A stretch of DNA of 64,000 bases from Flabesymbios commensalis (GCA_964017125.1 OZ024916.1:4103798-4167797); one strand, 5' to 3'. Positions 38,362 to 50,775 are shown, numbered from the stretch's first letter. Notes: generated by a model not told the origin, from the sequence alone. Program-made: numbers and translations.

Positions 38362-39196
38362 ATTTTCGAGTCACTTGTTTACGGATTTACAGGCTTAAAC
38401 ATAGGACAGATTCATTTATTGTAAATGGTGATGATGTAGAATAATATTATCTTAAATTTCATGGTGAATGATGCTAAGTCAAAATGTCGATCAATTATTA
38501 TTTTGAATTAGTCAGCTAAACTATAAGATTTGTGAAAGGAATGTATTTAAATTACTATTCATGTTTGGCCAAATTGTAGGTGTAAAACTTTGATGTTCTT
38601 GACAATACCACCCAGCTAGCCCTCAACGTTGTGATAGGCCCTACTATAGCTTGAGATGTAATATTTAATGTTTGCAGTTTGTAACCTTGTGCAATGCTGA
38701 AGCGTCATTGGCAGCCATATTTGATTTATTAGATATTCCATAATACCGTATATGCATCATATATGGCTTTCATATGACAGTAGGAAGGTGTATATAAAAG
38801 AGTAATCCTAAGTTTGCCTTCAGAATATCATTTGAACAGTAAAACATCTATACAACACATATATGTTAGGCTAATTTTTGGCGGCCATATTGACTTACAA
38901 ATTATAGAATGGTCTGAATGCTATTTCTGAAAGTGTATTTTATACTTAATGATCCTTAATCACTTCTGTAGCATAATATGTTTTATTTAGTGATCAGTGA
39001 TTGATGCATGCACGCATTACTAGAGCGTATATGCCTTCAAAAGGGTCAATGGCGGCCATCTTGGATTTAACAGCCATATTAAAATAATTGAGCTTGCCTC
39101 TTACTCTAATATAAAAGAGCACATCCAAATGCACCTTGTGCAAAATTTCATGCTTGTATGATTATATGCACACACCTTTCACCATTCTGCTGGACT
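38362..39196 (+). repeat. long direct repeat, right copy
   Basis: See 36732-37641. The copy is about 75 bases shorter because of small deletions. Both copies contain AATGGCGGCCATCTT and GATGCATGCACGCATTACTA. Confidence 0.75.
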
Positions 39197-40049
39197 ATGC
39201 AGCATGTGTACAGTTACATCTAATCTGATAAGCACGCCTCAGTGAGCAATTCATATAGATGGACAGATATATAGATAAATAGATAGATAGATAGTTTTAT
39301 TCAGTGAAAAATTACATTGAAATATCACCATATAATAAATACAGGGGAGATATCATACCTGCCACTGGGGATAAAACATCGTAAAGAAGCCTAGTTTTAT
39401 GCCACACATAACCCGTTGACGCCATTAAAGTAGATATATTTTCTGCTTAATAGAACAGGCTTAAACATATCTAAGCTAATTATTTCCAATGATGTTAATT
39501 TTGTTTTTGTAAAATTAAAAATAAGATAATGACAATGTAAAGTTTAGTCAAGTTTAGTCGTATCGTACATTAGGATTTATTTCATTCGTTTTGTTTATTT
39601 TATTCCTTTTTTTCTTGGTCATGATGAACATCTTCTATGCCATCCCCATCAACACGACAACGTTTTAATGAACTTTGCTGCATGTGGCACACGTCGCTGA
39701 CCATAGAGAATAATAGCTAAACAATAGTTTATGCAATAGCTGTATATTATATAGGACGTATAGTGTCGTATCCAACTAACTGGGGTACAGTACGCCATCC
39801 GGTAATGGGGGGAAGGGGTCCGGGGGCATGGCTCCCCCATGAAAAAACAAGGCATTTTGGGGATATGCAGGGGGGGGGGGGTTACAGACACTCAAACCCC
39901 CCCCCCCCTAGATACGGCCCTGTAGGCCTCCCCCCCCCCCCTAGATACGGCCCTGTAGGTCCTAGATCTCTATTGTTTGTATTGAATTATTACCATCAAT
40001 TTGCGACCACATCCCCCCATCCCACTCCTCGGCCATCCTTGTGTCCGCG
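39197..40049. other. spacer with GATA repeat and G/C runs
   Basis: Short (GATA)n at 39270-39295. G- and C-runs at 39870-39950 flank CTAGATACGGCCCTGTAGG twice. No gene seen. Confidence 0.4.
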
Positions 40050-40064
40050 TACCATAGACCAAAT

Positions 40065-40385
40065 GGGCGGGGGCCCTAGGGTAGTGGTTAGCACCGCTGC
40101 CTTTCATGCCAGAGGTCGGGGTTCGGTTCCCGGTCTCGGCGGTTTGAAAGAAACAAAAAATGTTTCTTCCCCATCCACGTGTGAAAGTCAGTATTGTGGG
40201 GAGCCTCCGTGACCGAGAGGTAGCGTGCTCGGCCTCAGACCGCCAGGGCTCGAATTTCGAATCCTGTGTCTGGAGGACAGTGTCATCTCAATCATCTCAC
40301 CATCCTCAGGAGGTTCTCTTGGCCCAGTTTAGCCTAGTGCACAAAGGTGGTCTAAAGCCCGATTCATTTCATTTCATTTCATTTT
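40065..40385 (+). mobile_element. dimeric tRNA-derived SINE with 15-bp target duplication
   Basis: Full two-head structure and (CATTT)n tail; TACCATAGACCAAAT flanks it at 40050-40064 and 40386-40400. Few differences from the 371-686 and 31437-31755 copies, so retroposition was fairly recent. Confidence 0.9.
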
Positions 40386-40400
40386 TACCATAGACCAAAT

Positions 40401-42060
40401 TCATGCAGGCGCGCCTGTGTAGTAGTCAACCATGTTAAAAAGCACAGCATGAAACACAATATAAAAAAAATAAAAAATAAAACTATAATAGTAAAATAAA
40501 ACGTCATATTCTACTGTTCCGTTACAAGCCACAGCAGTATAATAAAGTTAACAGGGAATTATTTTGTAAATTCGGCAAGGAGAATTGTTTAGGCCCTTTG
40601 AAAATGTACCACTTATTATTGATCAATAATAATATAACCAATACGACCTATTCCTGAACACCTTCAGGAGGTCAGGGAGGAGAGGCAGTTATCGCCAGGA
40701 GGCTAGGGTCCAAAGGGTTCAGCACCTCTGATACCATCAGGATGCTCATACTACCATTTTTCTGCTGGAGACATCCACAAATTCAGCTCTAATTTCTAAT
40801 TTCTCAATTTTTTTCAAAGCTTTGCCATATTTGCCTCTCTACATTTTCGCAAACGAGCCGAATGAGCATTGCAAACTTGATTGCTCCAAAAAGCCTTACA
40901 CAGAACACGATACCTTTAAAACCGTTAGAATGCATTCACATTTGATGTGAATCACGTAGTTCTCTAGTTATTTCTGATAATGTGATTACCTGTTGGGAAG
41001 AATTCATCAAATACATCGCTATGGGGGTTTTTTATAATGTATTTCTATTATTATTTCAATAACCTGTATATGTTTGAAAGAGTTTGTTTGTGGGAATAAT
41101 TTACGGGGGGGGGGGGGGATTTTATATTATGTTTTTCAACATAATTATATGATAGGGAAATAAAAGTCATAAAGGGACATTTTTCAAGTTGAGACCCAAA
41201 GCAGCTTGTGGCCGCGATATAAAAAATGCATTGGTAGTGGGTGTTATTTAAAGTATTATTGTGTTTCAATCAGACATATTTGAGGTATTGGGTGTTTTTT
41301 GGGCATCGAATATATAACGTAGATGATTTTAACGACTTATTGTATGAGCAATCATACCTAGTTAAACCCTAAATGTGGTATGAATGGTTATAGCATGTAG
41401 CTGTACGTTATTTTATTTTATTATAGCTTTTTAGTGTAACATACAATAATACAAATTTGATCGACAGTGTGATTTAGATTTAGAACCTATTATACTCGGA
41501 AATCTCTATACAGTACTATTTGTTCTACCAGCATCTTTTTATTAAAGTCAGAAATTTTTGTATGCCTGTACACCACTTGCTGTAAAAAATTATCATACGT
41601 ATAGTGAAAGTAACTGATTTATATGATGACAAAGATATTTTTAAAACAATTTCAACAGGTCTAGTGAAATATGTTATTTTTTTAGATGATGTATATTATC
41701 ACTGGTTGATTAAGAATTTAGTATTTTATATATAGCCCATTGTGCTAATGCTCCTGTTTATCTGAGCAAAGTGTAAATCCACGAATCTATCGAATTTCGT
41801 TCTTTCTCCTTGACAAAATGACAGATCATAGATCTCTGTCTTGAACTTACGAGACGAGCCGAAAACAATTAGAGACAGTTGCATAGCTATGCATGTAGGC
41901 TGATTAGTGTTGTGACAGATATACAAAAGTTGGGTTCTGTCAACCAACATTTGTATGTTTTTACTTCTTCAAACAATATAATTGAGGGAGGACACTCTGT
42001 GATGCTGCTTTGCCACAAATGTATGCTGGTTCCATTATAGTTGGTGGCGAAATGATCTAT
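40401..42060. other. AT-rich spacer, nothing assigned
   Basis: A 41765-41830 stretch (CGAATCTATCGAATTTCGTT then CTTTCTCC) resembles one arm of the 48627-48712 hairpin. No gene seen. Confidence 0.4.
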
Positions 42061-42094
42061 CTTATCATGTTACTATCCTGAGGGGTACTGAGAT

Positions 42095-43740
42095 GGTTGC
42101 TAGTAGCAGTACTTTTCGCCCCAACTGAGGAGGGTATTTATGGATCACTCGTCTCTTGCATACTGTACTGCATGGTACAGAAGCAGTAATGATCCCGGGG
42201 AAACTGCAGCCTCCATGTCCATCTTGCCATAATCTTCGGGCAGATTGCCAGGCGGGCCAAGCGGTGCCATCAATGCAGCTCTCGTATCAGTGCAGGCACT
42301 GCCAGCACAGTGTAACTGTCAGGGCAAGCACTGACGCTGGCCGCTGTACCGTTAAAAAAACAGCAATAGTATGTTCTGAGGCTACTGATGTTATTTGCCT
42401 TATCCTACCGAGAGATCTAGTCAGATTATCCAGTTAGACTATAGGTAATGGCTGTCTTTGAGTACTATTCATCAGGTCACATCACAGCCTGTACCAGAAA
42501 ACACTGGATGTTTGCATTTGATCGTACTAACTATGCACTAACAGAGAAAATAATCTGTGAACTGTGTCACCGTAACGAAAGCACCCGGCAGTCTTGATGG
42601 ATTTTGCTGTGGGAAAATCTGTGGTTTACAAAGCATCACAAGCATCTCAGCCATCGCATTGACGACGAGCAGTTAAATTGTGTAGTCAAAGGAGTACTGA
42701 TTATTGGATTAACATAATATCCTGCAGCTTGGAGGCGCTAGTGGTGGCTGGCCTGTAGACAAGAGTGAGAGGAAATCATTGTAGCTGAAGAACACCGTCA
42801 CAAGGGAGCAGGGAGACACCATGAACAATATCCAGTGGTGCAGTCAGCCTCACAGCATTATATGATAGATGGGAAAACACTTTTTGGAAGACACTAATGA
42901 CTTTCTGGTTTGGGACACAATATAAAATCAAGGATGGAACAGTTTCCTTCACCACAGTGGAGGAGGGAAAAGTAACTGGCCAAGAGTTCAGACATCAGCA
43001 AAGCTCCCAGATAACTAGAAATATTTGTTACAGGTTGATTAGAGCAGACCGTCACACTTGCAGCAGGTGGTGGGAATGAAATATATGCCACTCGGGGAGC
43101 ATCTGTGTTATGTTTGGGTGCAAACAGTGGACATTACAGGCATTTAGAACTGGCTCAAATATCCGTTTCATAGCTGTTGTCCGTGAAATTGCTCATGCAA
43201 TGAGCATAGCCTGTCTTGCCCCTCTTCCACGCATGCACTGGGTGTGATAGAGTGGAAGATGGAATATAAGATACCACGTATGTATCACTGTATGTTCTGA
43301 GGCTACTGATGTTATTCAGGAGCTGAGCACCACACATATCTCTGAGAAAAGTGAGTCACGCATTGAGAGATTCGTCATCCTGATGTACGACGGGAAGAGT
43401 TACCTAGATCACACCAATGCAGCTAAGAAAGGGATGTTCACCAACTAATCTGAGGCAATTGGAAAGAATCCTCTGATAAAGGCAGCTCTACAAGAAAACA
43501 CTTTCAACACTGTCAACCATTGCTCCAGGCCACCTGCCAAACGTCTGCCATATCTAGTGGACCGAGGCTGGACAAAGGACCAGAATGGCTGCATTGGAAG
43601 CGCTGTTGAGTGTGAGAACCAGGGTACGCCGCTGGCAATCTTTGCGAGGATTATAGTGGAGGCTGTAGCTTCCCCTGGATAATTGTTGTAGACTAGTGTT
43701 TACGGTGATTTGGTGTCTAGTGTCTCCCTTCAAAAGTAGT
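42095..43740 (+). pseudogene. broken relative of the DGQALV protein family, flanked by inverted repeats
   Basis: Plus frames include MFAFDRTNYALTEKIICELC (42510), MIDGKTLF (42860), and ISEKSESRIERFVILMYDGK then SYLDHTNAAKKGMFTN (43336-43446) followed after a stop by EAIGKNPLIKAALQENTFN and RGWTKDQNG. FxxDRTNYAR, ERFVxLxYD and a W-rich end are, from memory, C-terminal landmarks of the same recurrent family as 2363-4014. Many stops. 42130-42350 and 43560-43700 are inverted copies of each other, so this may be an element with its own inverted ends. Confidence 0.4.
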
Positions 43741-43754
43741 AAATTCATGCAACA

Positions 43755-43925
43755 GCCACATGACCTTGAATGTAGCCTTCAAGGTCAACGTAAGGTAAAC
43801 CACTTAAATGCTACAAAGGTATTTTAAGGCTACAACTTATCATACCAAGTATCTTATAGCTATATATGACGTGAGTGGTATGTTGATATTTGACGTAGAC
43901 TTTAAAGGTCACCCAAGGTCAACAA
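43755..43925. promoter_or_regulatory. cluster of AAGGTCA half-sites
   Basis: TGACCTTGA (43762), TTCAAGGTCAACG (43782), AAAGGTCACCCAAGGTCAAC (about 43904-43922). These are extended nuclear-receptor half-sites (TCAAGGTCA type). No gene is next to them; function is not shown. Confidence 0.3.
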
Positions 43926-44094
43926 GGAAGACCGTCAAGGTGGTTCCACATCTGAAAATGTTCATTAAACCCCTAAGATGTTATGTGCAAAATGTCATGC
44001 TTTTATGAACTTTTGCACAATCCTTTTGATATCTGAGCTTAACAGCTCTACTAATAACAGTGATTTAACATGATAATAAAATAGATTAAAAACG

Positions 44095-44217
44095 AGTATA
44101 GTCGTGCTTAGCGACATAAGGGTTAACCTAGTTTTAATCCTTACAGTGCGGGGATCGCCTTTAGACGTCAGAATCTGACGTCTGTTCTGACGACTAAAGT
44201 CGATCCCCGCACTGTAA
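44095..44217. repeat. end of a TTAA element followed by a GACGTC hairpin
   Basis: GAGTATAGTCGTGCTTAGC then AAGGGTTAA ends near 44135. Then TTACAGTGCGGGGATCG and AGACGTCAGAATCTGACGTC pair with CGATCCCCGCACTGTAA on the other side. Confidence 0.6.
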
Positions 44218-45300
44218 AAGTAAAAATATTTCTAATGGTCGTAATCCCATACCATAGGTATATGGGAATGTTGGGGTCTCCAGTATGGGAGTGTAAAGGT
44301 GAATGGGAGAAACTGCCTAACACTCTCCATCATATCGTAAACTTCATCTTCCCGTCGGATCGACGGTTCTGATTAACTCACAAAACTCCTCTTCAGCTTA
44401 TCATATTTATTTGTCTAGACATTGGATAATAGAAACGTACAATCCGCGCACGATACGTCTAGCTAAACTCAGAGCGGGCGACCCGCGGCACGTCCACAGT
44501 CGCTGAGAGTTCTATCGTAAGTGCGGGAAAAGTACCGCGGTCGCATGGGATTCGGCCCCATGCACACGGCACCGAAGTACCAAAACAAGGCAGTCATCCA
44601 CAGACTCACCGCGTCCGGAGAGTAGGGACGACTGCCACAGTAAACAAGCGAAGTAGGGATCCTACAGGTATTCAAATGAATCAGAAAGAGCTGACTAAAA
44701 CATTTATGATGATTTCGAATTGATTAAAACCCTTTGGTCTCTACCATTTATGCAAAATTAATTAGGCGCTGTAAGGGCTAAATTATAAAAAAATAATTTC
44801 AAGTAGGTACAAATTACTGACCTATGGGTAATTTCAATCTAAATATCGGCTAATTTCGATATGTCTAATAAATCAAATTTAATTTGAGACTGGTCTATTG
44901 TCTACATCAATATACATAAATATAAAAAAAAATTGTTTTTTTTTAAACTGAAAATTAGGTAAGCCATTCCAAATTGAAATGAGGGACATTTTGAAACAAG
45001 TCAGCATCACAATGTCACCATTTTGTTTTATCGACTTTTATTTTAAACTTTTGATTATTTTAGTTGACCCACCCAAAACTGTTTTAGATATCGATTATTT
45101 AAGAAGAGACTTGACAGTATCAATCAGTGTAAATCTCTAAAATTTTCGAGCGTAAACGACAGGTTTGATGGAAACGCCTTGAAATAATATAATGCAAGTT
45201 TTAGAACTCTTGACTCCCGTCCCAAGTATGTACCGCTTGACATACAATAACCGAATAAAACATAATACAACCTCTATTCATTTGCACATAAAGCCAGAGA
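44218..45300. other. no gene recognised; GC-rich island at 44450-44680
   Basis: 44450-44680 is GC-rich against AT-rich flanks and has a 68-codon minus frame with no family resemblance. The rest is AT-rich. Confidence 0.35.
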
Positions 45301-45307
45301 TATAGTA

Positions 45308-45363
45308 AACCTGGAGGCCTAAGGCGTAAATGGAGCTCAATTTACGATTTAGACCTCCAGGTC
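45308..45363. repeat. hairpin CTGGAGG...CCTCCAG
   Basis: ACCTGGAGGCCTAAGGCGTA then AAT is mirrored by ATTTACGATTTAGACCTCCA then GGT around a short loop. Confidence 0.65.
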
Positions 45364-45487
45364 TAAAGATATAGGGATTATAGCAGGTATGTATCTAGCA
45401 GGTGCATATACGTGTAGTCTCCCCGAGATATAAAGCCCGAACTGACAGGTTAGTGCATAAATATTTAAAAAAAATCATCGCTATTTG

Positions 45488-45843
45488 AAGGGACATGCCC
45501 AGGTCTAAAATCATCAAAAAATCGGTGATTTTATTTTAGCCTAATAATATGACCATAATGATTTAAACATGTCCATAGACTAGAGCTGCACAAGTTTTTT
45601 ATTTTTTTGTGCTGCGCATTCACCAGTTAGGCTAGATATAGACACGAAATTCATGATTGCTTATTTTGGACAACCATGTCAAAAATAAGAAAAACGGGAA
45701 TTTCGTCTCTATATCTAGCCTAACTGGTAAGTGCACAGCAGACAAATTAAAAAAAACTGACATGTTTATATCATATGGTCATATTATTAAGCTAAAATAA
45801 AATCACAGATTTTTTTTTTATTTTAGACCTGGGCATGTCCCTT
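45488..45843. mobile_element. fold-back MITE, copy 3
   Basis: AAGGGACATGCCCAGG...GGGCATGTCCCTT, inner arms as in 6034-6408. Flanks are TG and TA, one target base changed. Its right end abuts the TTAA end of the next element. Confidence 0.8.
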
Positions 45844-46090
45844 TAACCCTGTCAAGCCTGAATTTACCATTGTCATCTTCATCCACTACAAGCCGCGAAT
45901 TGCTGACTCAATTTTCGACTTGTAGTGGATGAAGATGGCTTGGAGTGGGTGGGAAATGACTAAAAAGATATCGTTATTATTTCGACAGTTCCATAAAAAA
46001 TTGTTCTGAAACCCTAGATGTAGGCAGTCAAGTCATTTTTCAGAAAAGATAAATGATGCTTTGATGCATCGCTAGGGTTTAAAGGGTTAA
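45843..46090 (+). mobile_element. TTAA-flanked hairpin element, CTACAAG-stem family
   Basis: Starts TTAACCCTGTCAAGCC and ends GGTTTAAAGGGTTAA. Stem CATCTTCATCCACTACAAG and CTTGTAGTGGATGAAGATG. Relatives at 30860-31070, 50515-50775 and, partial, 50905-51015. Confidence 0.7.
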
Positions 46091-46600
46091 CAAATGTGCC
46101 ATGATTTTTCGCTGATTTCTCAGGCAATTATACCGATTTCCTTGAAATGTTGCAATCACCATTTTTTATACTTAAATAATGCGGCAAGATTTTATGAAAA
46201 AATATATAGTTTGAAAGTTACATAATTTGACATATAGTGAATCGCTAGTTTTGACGCTTCTCTAGTATAAACCCAGTTCATACCTCATTGTGAATTAAAA
46301 TAACAAGAGATACTCGTGTGAGAAGAAGGTCACTCACAAGTCGTCAGGTTGTAATCTTGTGACAAAACTTACAGGTTTGTGTTGAGATTTTCTTATCGTT
46401 TGTAAATATATTTGAAAATATATTTGAAATTTTAGATTGCTATTTTAACAACTGTGGTCTATGCAAGAACAAACAATAATAAATGTTTATTTTTAATTGA
46501 GAAATTACTACTGCAGTGACACTATGTTACCAACGAAAAATAGCAAACACTAACACTCAATGCACATGGAAAATTTGTTGGCATCCGTGACTAAAACTAA
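46091..46600. other. AT-rich spacer
   Basis: No element or gene recognised. Confidence 0.4.
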
Positions 46601-46738
46601 GCACGGCACGGACCGAGCACCTGGCGCTGTTTCGGAGACGTTGTCAGCCACATTGTGATAGCTTTGGGTGCACGGCACGGACCGAGCACCTGGCGCTGTT
46701 TTGGAGACGTTGTCAGCCACATTGTGATAGCTTTGGGT
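46601..46738. repeat. 69-bp tandem repeat, two copies
   Basis: GCACGGCACGGACCGAGCAC to GATAGCTTTGGGT is repeated at once with one visible base change. The length is a multiple of three. Confidence 0.85.
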
Positions 46739-47314
46739 GGGCGCCTTGGTTTTTTCTGGGTTAGTATGTAAGTTGTATGTAAGTCCATATAAATTATTAT
46801 GCAGTATTGATTAATAATTTTTCAATAATGTTCAGAGAAATTGGTAAAATAATTTTTTACTATGGTAAAATATTGTTAGCAAGTTGCACACTTTTTCAGT
46901 TGAACTGGCTCAAGTATCTAGGGGTAATTTTAAAGGACGCATGTGTACACACAACTGGGTGTCATTGCCTTTTGCTATGCTGTATTTTTTATTCATTGGT
47001 TAGATTATCATGATCATTGTAATTGTTTTTCCAATTTCCGATATAGATAATTTTAAATTTCGATCAGACCCATCTTAAGATTGGTCGATAAAGTTTTAAT
47101 AACGCACACAAAGCCTTTCTCTTTTGAGGAGGTCGGTTTTCAATTTTTGATGACCTTACAGGCACTGGTTTTCAATTTATCTATGCAAAAAAAAATGAAA
47201 AAACACCTAGTCTTAGCCACGATTGTCAACAAATTTGCCAGAGTGTAAACATTTTTTAACAATGACGAAATGAAATTTGAATATATTCACAATGAAAGGA
47301 CACACACATACTTA
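46739..47314. other. AT-rich spacer
   Basis: No gene or element recognised. Confidence 0.4.
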
Positions 47315-47623
47315 AAGTGACATGCCCAGGTCTAAAATCATCAAAAAATCGGTGATTTTATTTTAGCTCAATAATATGACCATATGATGTAAACTGCGCA
47401 CTTACCAGTTAGGCTATATATAGAGACGAAATTTCGTATTTCTTATTTTTGACATGGTTGTCAATAATTAGAAATCAGGAATTTCGTCTCTATATCTAGC
47501 CTGACTGGTGAATGCGCAGCACAAAAATAAAAAAACTTTTGCAGTTTACATCATATGGTCATATTATTTAGCTAAGATAAAATCACCGATTTTTTTATGA
47601 CTTTAGAACTGGGCAAGTCCCTT
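47315..47623. mobile_element. fold-back MITE, copy 4
   Basis: AAGTGACATGCCCAGG...CTGGGCAAGTCCCTT between TA dinucleotides; inner arms CTATATATAGAGACGAAATT and AATTTCGTCTCTATATCTAG. Confidence 0.8.
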
Positions 47624-47864
47624 TAAACCCCAAAACATCGGTGTTTTTCATCATTGCCATCCTTATATGGATCCTTCACAGCCTTTTACCGATATAGGAC
47701 CTTATTTTTTGCAAATGTGTTTTGAGAAATGTTTTATATGTGTGCTAATATTGTGATTTGGCGTTTCCAGCATGCAAATTCAGGTCAATTTCTATTCAAT
47801 AAAACAAGCGCAAAACAGTTCGCTGATTGTTTTTTTTCTGACATCTGTCATTACGTTTACATTG

Positions 47865-48120
47865 GTGCACGCGGCCTCAGGTGTCCAGGTTTAATTCAAA
47901 AAATTTCTTCCTCGCCCACTCATAAATATTCAGTATTGTGGGGAATCTATGTGCTAGCGTGCTTGACACGAGACTGCCAGTGCTCGAATTTCGAATTATT
48001 GTCGGGTGTGCGAGTATCTGATTCATCCTCAAGGGATTTACATGGCCCGTTTTAGCAGGTATGTTCGCAAATGTTGTCCATATAAAGCCCGCGAGTCATT
48101 CATTAATTCATTCCATTCAT
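47865..48120 (+). mobile_element. diverged SINE of the dimeric family
   Basis: GCGGCCTCAGGTGTCCAGG, TTCAGTATTGTGGGGAATC, GTGCTCGAATTTCGAATT and a tail with CATATAAAGCCCGCG followed by ATTCATT units. The first head is mostly lost and it is more diverged than the copies at 371, 31437 and 40065. Confidence 0.65.
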
Positions 48121-48428
48121 TCAATTATTCTTTCTTTTGTATTTTTATTCATTCACTCATTCATCCATTCATTCATTTATTCATTCCTTAATAACTCATT
48201 CATTCATTAATACATTTATTCATTCCTTCATTCATTTATTCATTTATTTCGTTTATTCATTTATTCATTTATTCATTTATTTATTTATTCATTTATTTAT
48301 TCATTTATTTATCCATTCATTCATTCATTCATTCATTCATTCATTCATTCATTCATTCATTCATTTATTCATTCATTTATTCATTCATTCATGCATGCAT
48401 TCATTCATTCATTCATTCTTTAATTCAT
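48097..48428. repeat. (ATTC)n/(ATTT)n microsatellite from a SINE tail
   Basis: About 330 bases of ATTC, ATTT and ATGC units continuing directly from the 47865-48120 SINE tail. It explains the long FIHSFIHS-type open frames here. Confidence 0.9.
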
Positions 48429-48626
48429 TTAATTATATATTAATACAAAAATATATCATCAAGCCTTATGAATTTGAAGCACCTTGTTATTTTCAACAAG
48501 CGTGGATTATTACACATAAAGCGCAAAACATAACAACGCGCATCGGTATTATCAAATCCACTATATGATCATTGCCAAAACATACCAGCGCGACGGCTAA
48601 CGCTAAGGGCAACGCCAACATTTTCA

Positions 48627-48712
48627 GTCAAGGAGAAAGAACGAAATTCTTCAGATTCGTAGATCCGAATGTACGAGGCGCATCGAATCTATTGTAATTG
48701 AGTTCTTTCTCC
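48627..48712. repeat. hairpin of GGAGAAAGAAC...GTTCTTTCTCC
   Basis: GGAGAAAGAACGAAATTC at 48630 is mirrored by GTTCTTTCTCC at 48702, with inner GATTCGTAGATCCGAATG. A related AGATTCGTAGATCCGAATCT palindrome lies at 48809. Confidence 0.6.
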
Positions 48713-48889
48713 GACTTAAAGTATTCGAAATATGCCAAGATTTGCTACATACAAAATTTAGAATAAAACATAAATTGAGTCCGACCTGGTCAGTATGAAA
48801 ATAACAGTAGATTCGTAGATCCGAATCTACAGTTATAACAATAGACTGACGGCATCTGTCATAGTAATAATTACGTTCACCTTCTCAAG

Positions 48890-49060
48890 CGCTACAGATA
48901 AAACAAATCACCTACTTGAAGTTGTGTCTCGCTACCGCGACCCACAACCTAGGTAAAAATCTCACATTATTTGTTTAATTTGAGACCGAATATTTGGAAA
49001 CACTCATTTCATTCACAATAAGTGTGATTTCATCGGCTGATAATAAAAAAAGATGTTTGA
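48890..49060. mobile_element. hairpin element, ACTTCA-stem family, copy 3
   Basis: CACCTACTTGAAGTTGTG and CCACAACCTAGGTAAAAA flank TCGCTACCGCGACC; then ATTTGTTTAATTTGAGACCG as in 16740. Confidence 0.5.
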
Positions 49061-49299
49061 CACGTTCTATTTTCCAGAAAACACGTCTACAACGCTGGCC
49101 CAACTTCTAACCAGCAAACGGGAACGCTTGGTGTATGTTGTTATTCGGTTCCCTTGGTAGTTTCACATCCATTATGAATGCACATCCATGTGTAACATAG
49201 GTAGACATAGGTAGTGATAGGTAGACATTCATCTAACGTAAGATTACGCCCGACAACTATTATGTATAATCACACTTGATCTGAACAGTCGTATATACC

Positions 49300-49430
49300 C
49301 GGCGAGCACAAACCATTCGTATAACATTTATACAATGTAGGGCCAACGTCGAAGACGTTGGGCCGACGTTTTATAAATGTTATAATACAAATGTTTTGAC
49401 AAATGTTTTGTGTTTGCTGGGTAGGCCTAT
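49300..49430. repeat. palindromic GGCCAACG element
   Basis: CATTCGTATAACATTTATAC then GTAGGGCCAACGTCG is mirrored by GACGTTGGGCCGACGTTTTA then AAATGTTATAATACAAATG. Half of it recurs at 5638-5722. Confidence 0.65.
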
Positions 49431-49844
49431 ACTTGCAGTGTGTATCCCCAATATCTGTCTTTCAAAATGGTAGCAATAAATTGTCCTTCAGTGTATCGTA
49501 TATATAAATATATCCACTGAATCCTTAATTTACAAATAGAAATATCGATTCTCTACTAACAAGTCTAGACTTGTATTGGTTGAAGATGACTTAACAATAG
49601 TGACAGAATAACAATAATGTTAATTATAATGTGATATGAGAAACTAGCTTGGTGAAACGATCTCATGTTAAAACAGTGTTGATTCAATGCTGGCCCATTG
49701 TCTACGACGCTGGCCCAACATTGAAACAACATTGATTGCCGAAATCATTAATTTGGTGAAAATTATATTAATTTTATTGTTTGACTTCGGACAAATGGCG
49801 GCCATATCTTAGATTTTATTCAAAATACAATGTCTAAAGTGAGT
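49431..49844. other. spacer with one GGCC-word pair
   Basis: ATGCTGGCCCATTGTCTACG and ACGCTGGCCCAACATTG at 49688-49725. No gene. Confidence 0.4.
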
Positions 49845-50150
49845 GAGTGAATATTGCTTTATGTCGCTTTCTGCAAACTCATGGAAATATGGCGACAAAA
49901 GGAAGCCCGAAATCGGGACTATTCTCTACTCTCATAGATATCTTTGGTGTTCTCTATTGTGCACAGTCCCATAGACGGCACTGCACATTCCATGCCTTTG
50001 AACAGTTTGAAGCACTGTATATGCACAACCCCGATGACAAATATCCAGCCCGGCCGGGATTCGAACCCAGTACATTTGAGTTTCGAGCCACAACCGGACT
50101 GAATAAGCCACTTTCCGACCAAACCGCTCTGTCAGGCATACACAAACCTC
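49845..50150 (-). mobile_element. tRNA-derived SINE, second family
   Basis: On minus: tRNA-like head with GACAGAGCGGTTTGGTCGG (A box) and GGGTTCGAATCCCGGCC (B box), a body, and a tail GCGACATAAAGCAATATTCA then CTCACTCACT. Unrelated to the dimeric SINE. An 11625-11710 fragment belongs to it. Confidence 0.8.
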
Positions 50151-50514
50151 TCTTTGTATAGGCCTACAGCAAAATGATGAATCTACTTCTATTCTATCAA
50201 AATTATCATTCCAATGTGGCGTAATGACGTCCATATACTTCGACGAATTTATTTTTTTGGGGGAGGTAAAACTTTTGGAGTAGCTCATGTTCCGGCATCA
50301 CGAAATTTCATGCCATATATACCACGCGAGTTAGGCCTAAAAATGAAGGATCAATCAAACAGACGTTTTGCTTCTTGGCTACGCAGTTTTGATTGATGAT
50401 TGATTGTATCAGCTATTTATAACATATTTGATAACAGTCAGGCTTCAAAACTATATTCCTCCTATTTTGAAAACATGATTTTGCAATCAAGTAAATATTT
50501 GGCAATTAACCCAA

Positions 50515-50775
50515 TTAACCCTTTCAATCCTGAATTTTCCATTGTCATCTTCATACACTACAAGCCGCGAATTGCTGTCACAATTCTCGACTTGTAGTGG
50601 ATGAAGATGATTTGATGTGGTTTGAAAATTAAGATGATTAAAGAAAATCACCATGTGTTGGTAAACCAGTTTCATGGAAATATTCATTATAAAGCCCTTT
50701 GTTGTAGAAAAATTGTGTCTGTTTACAAGGGTGTGAAATTATACTTTAATGCATCGTGAGGGCTTAAAGAGTTAA
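50515..50775 (+). mobile_element. TTAA-flanked hairpin element, CTACAAG-stem family
   Basis: TTAACCCTTTCAATCCTGAA at the left, GGGCTTAAAGAGTTAA at the right; stem CATCTTCATACACTACAAG and CTTGTAGTGGATGAAGATG. Confidence 0.7.

Noticed and set aside
44469-44675. 68-codon minus frame in a GC-rich island
   Set aside because: No family resemblance, splice context or homologous copy in the window.
48137-48568. 143-codon frame of FIHSFIHS repeats
   Set aside because: It reads through the ATTC microsatellite of a SINE tail.
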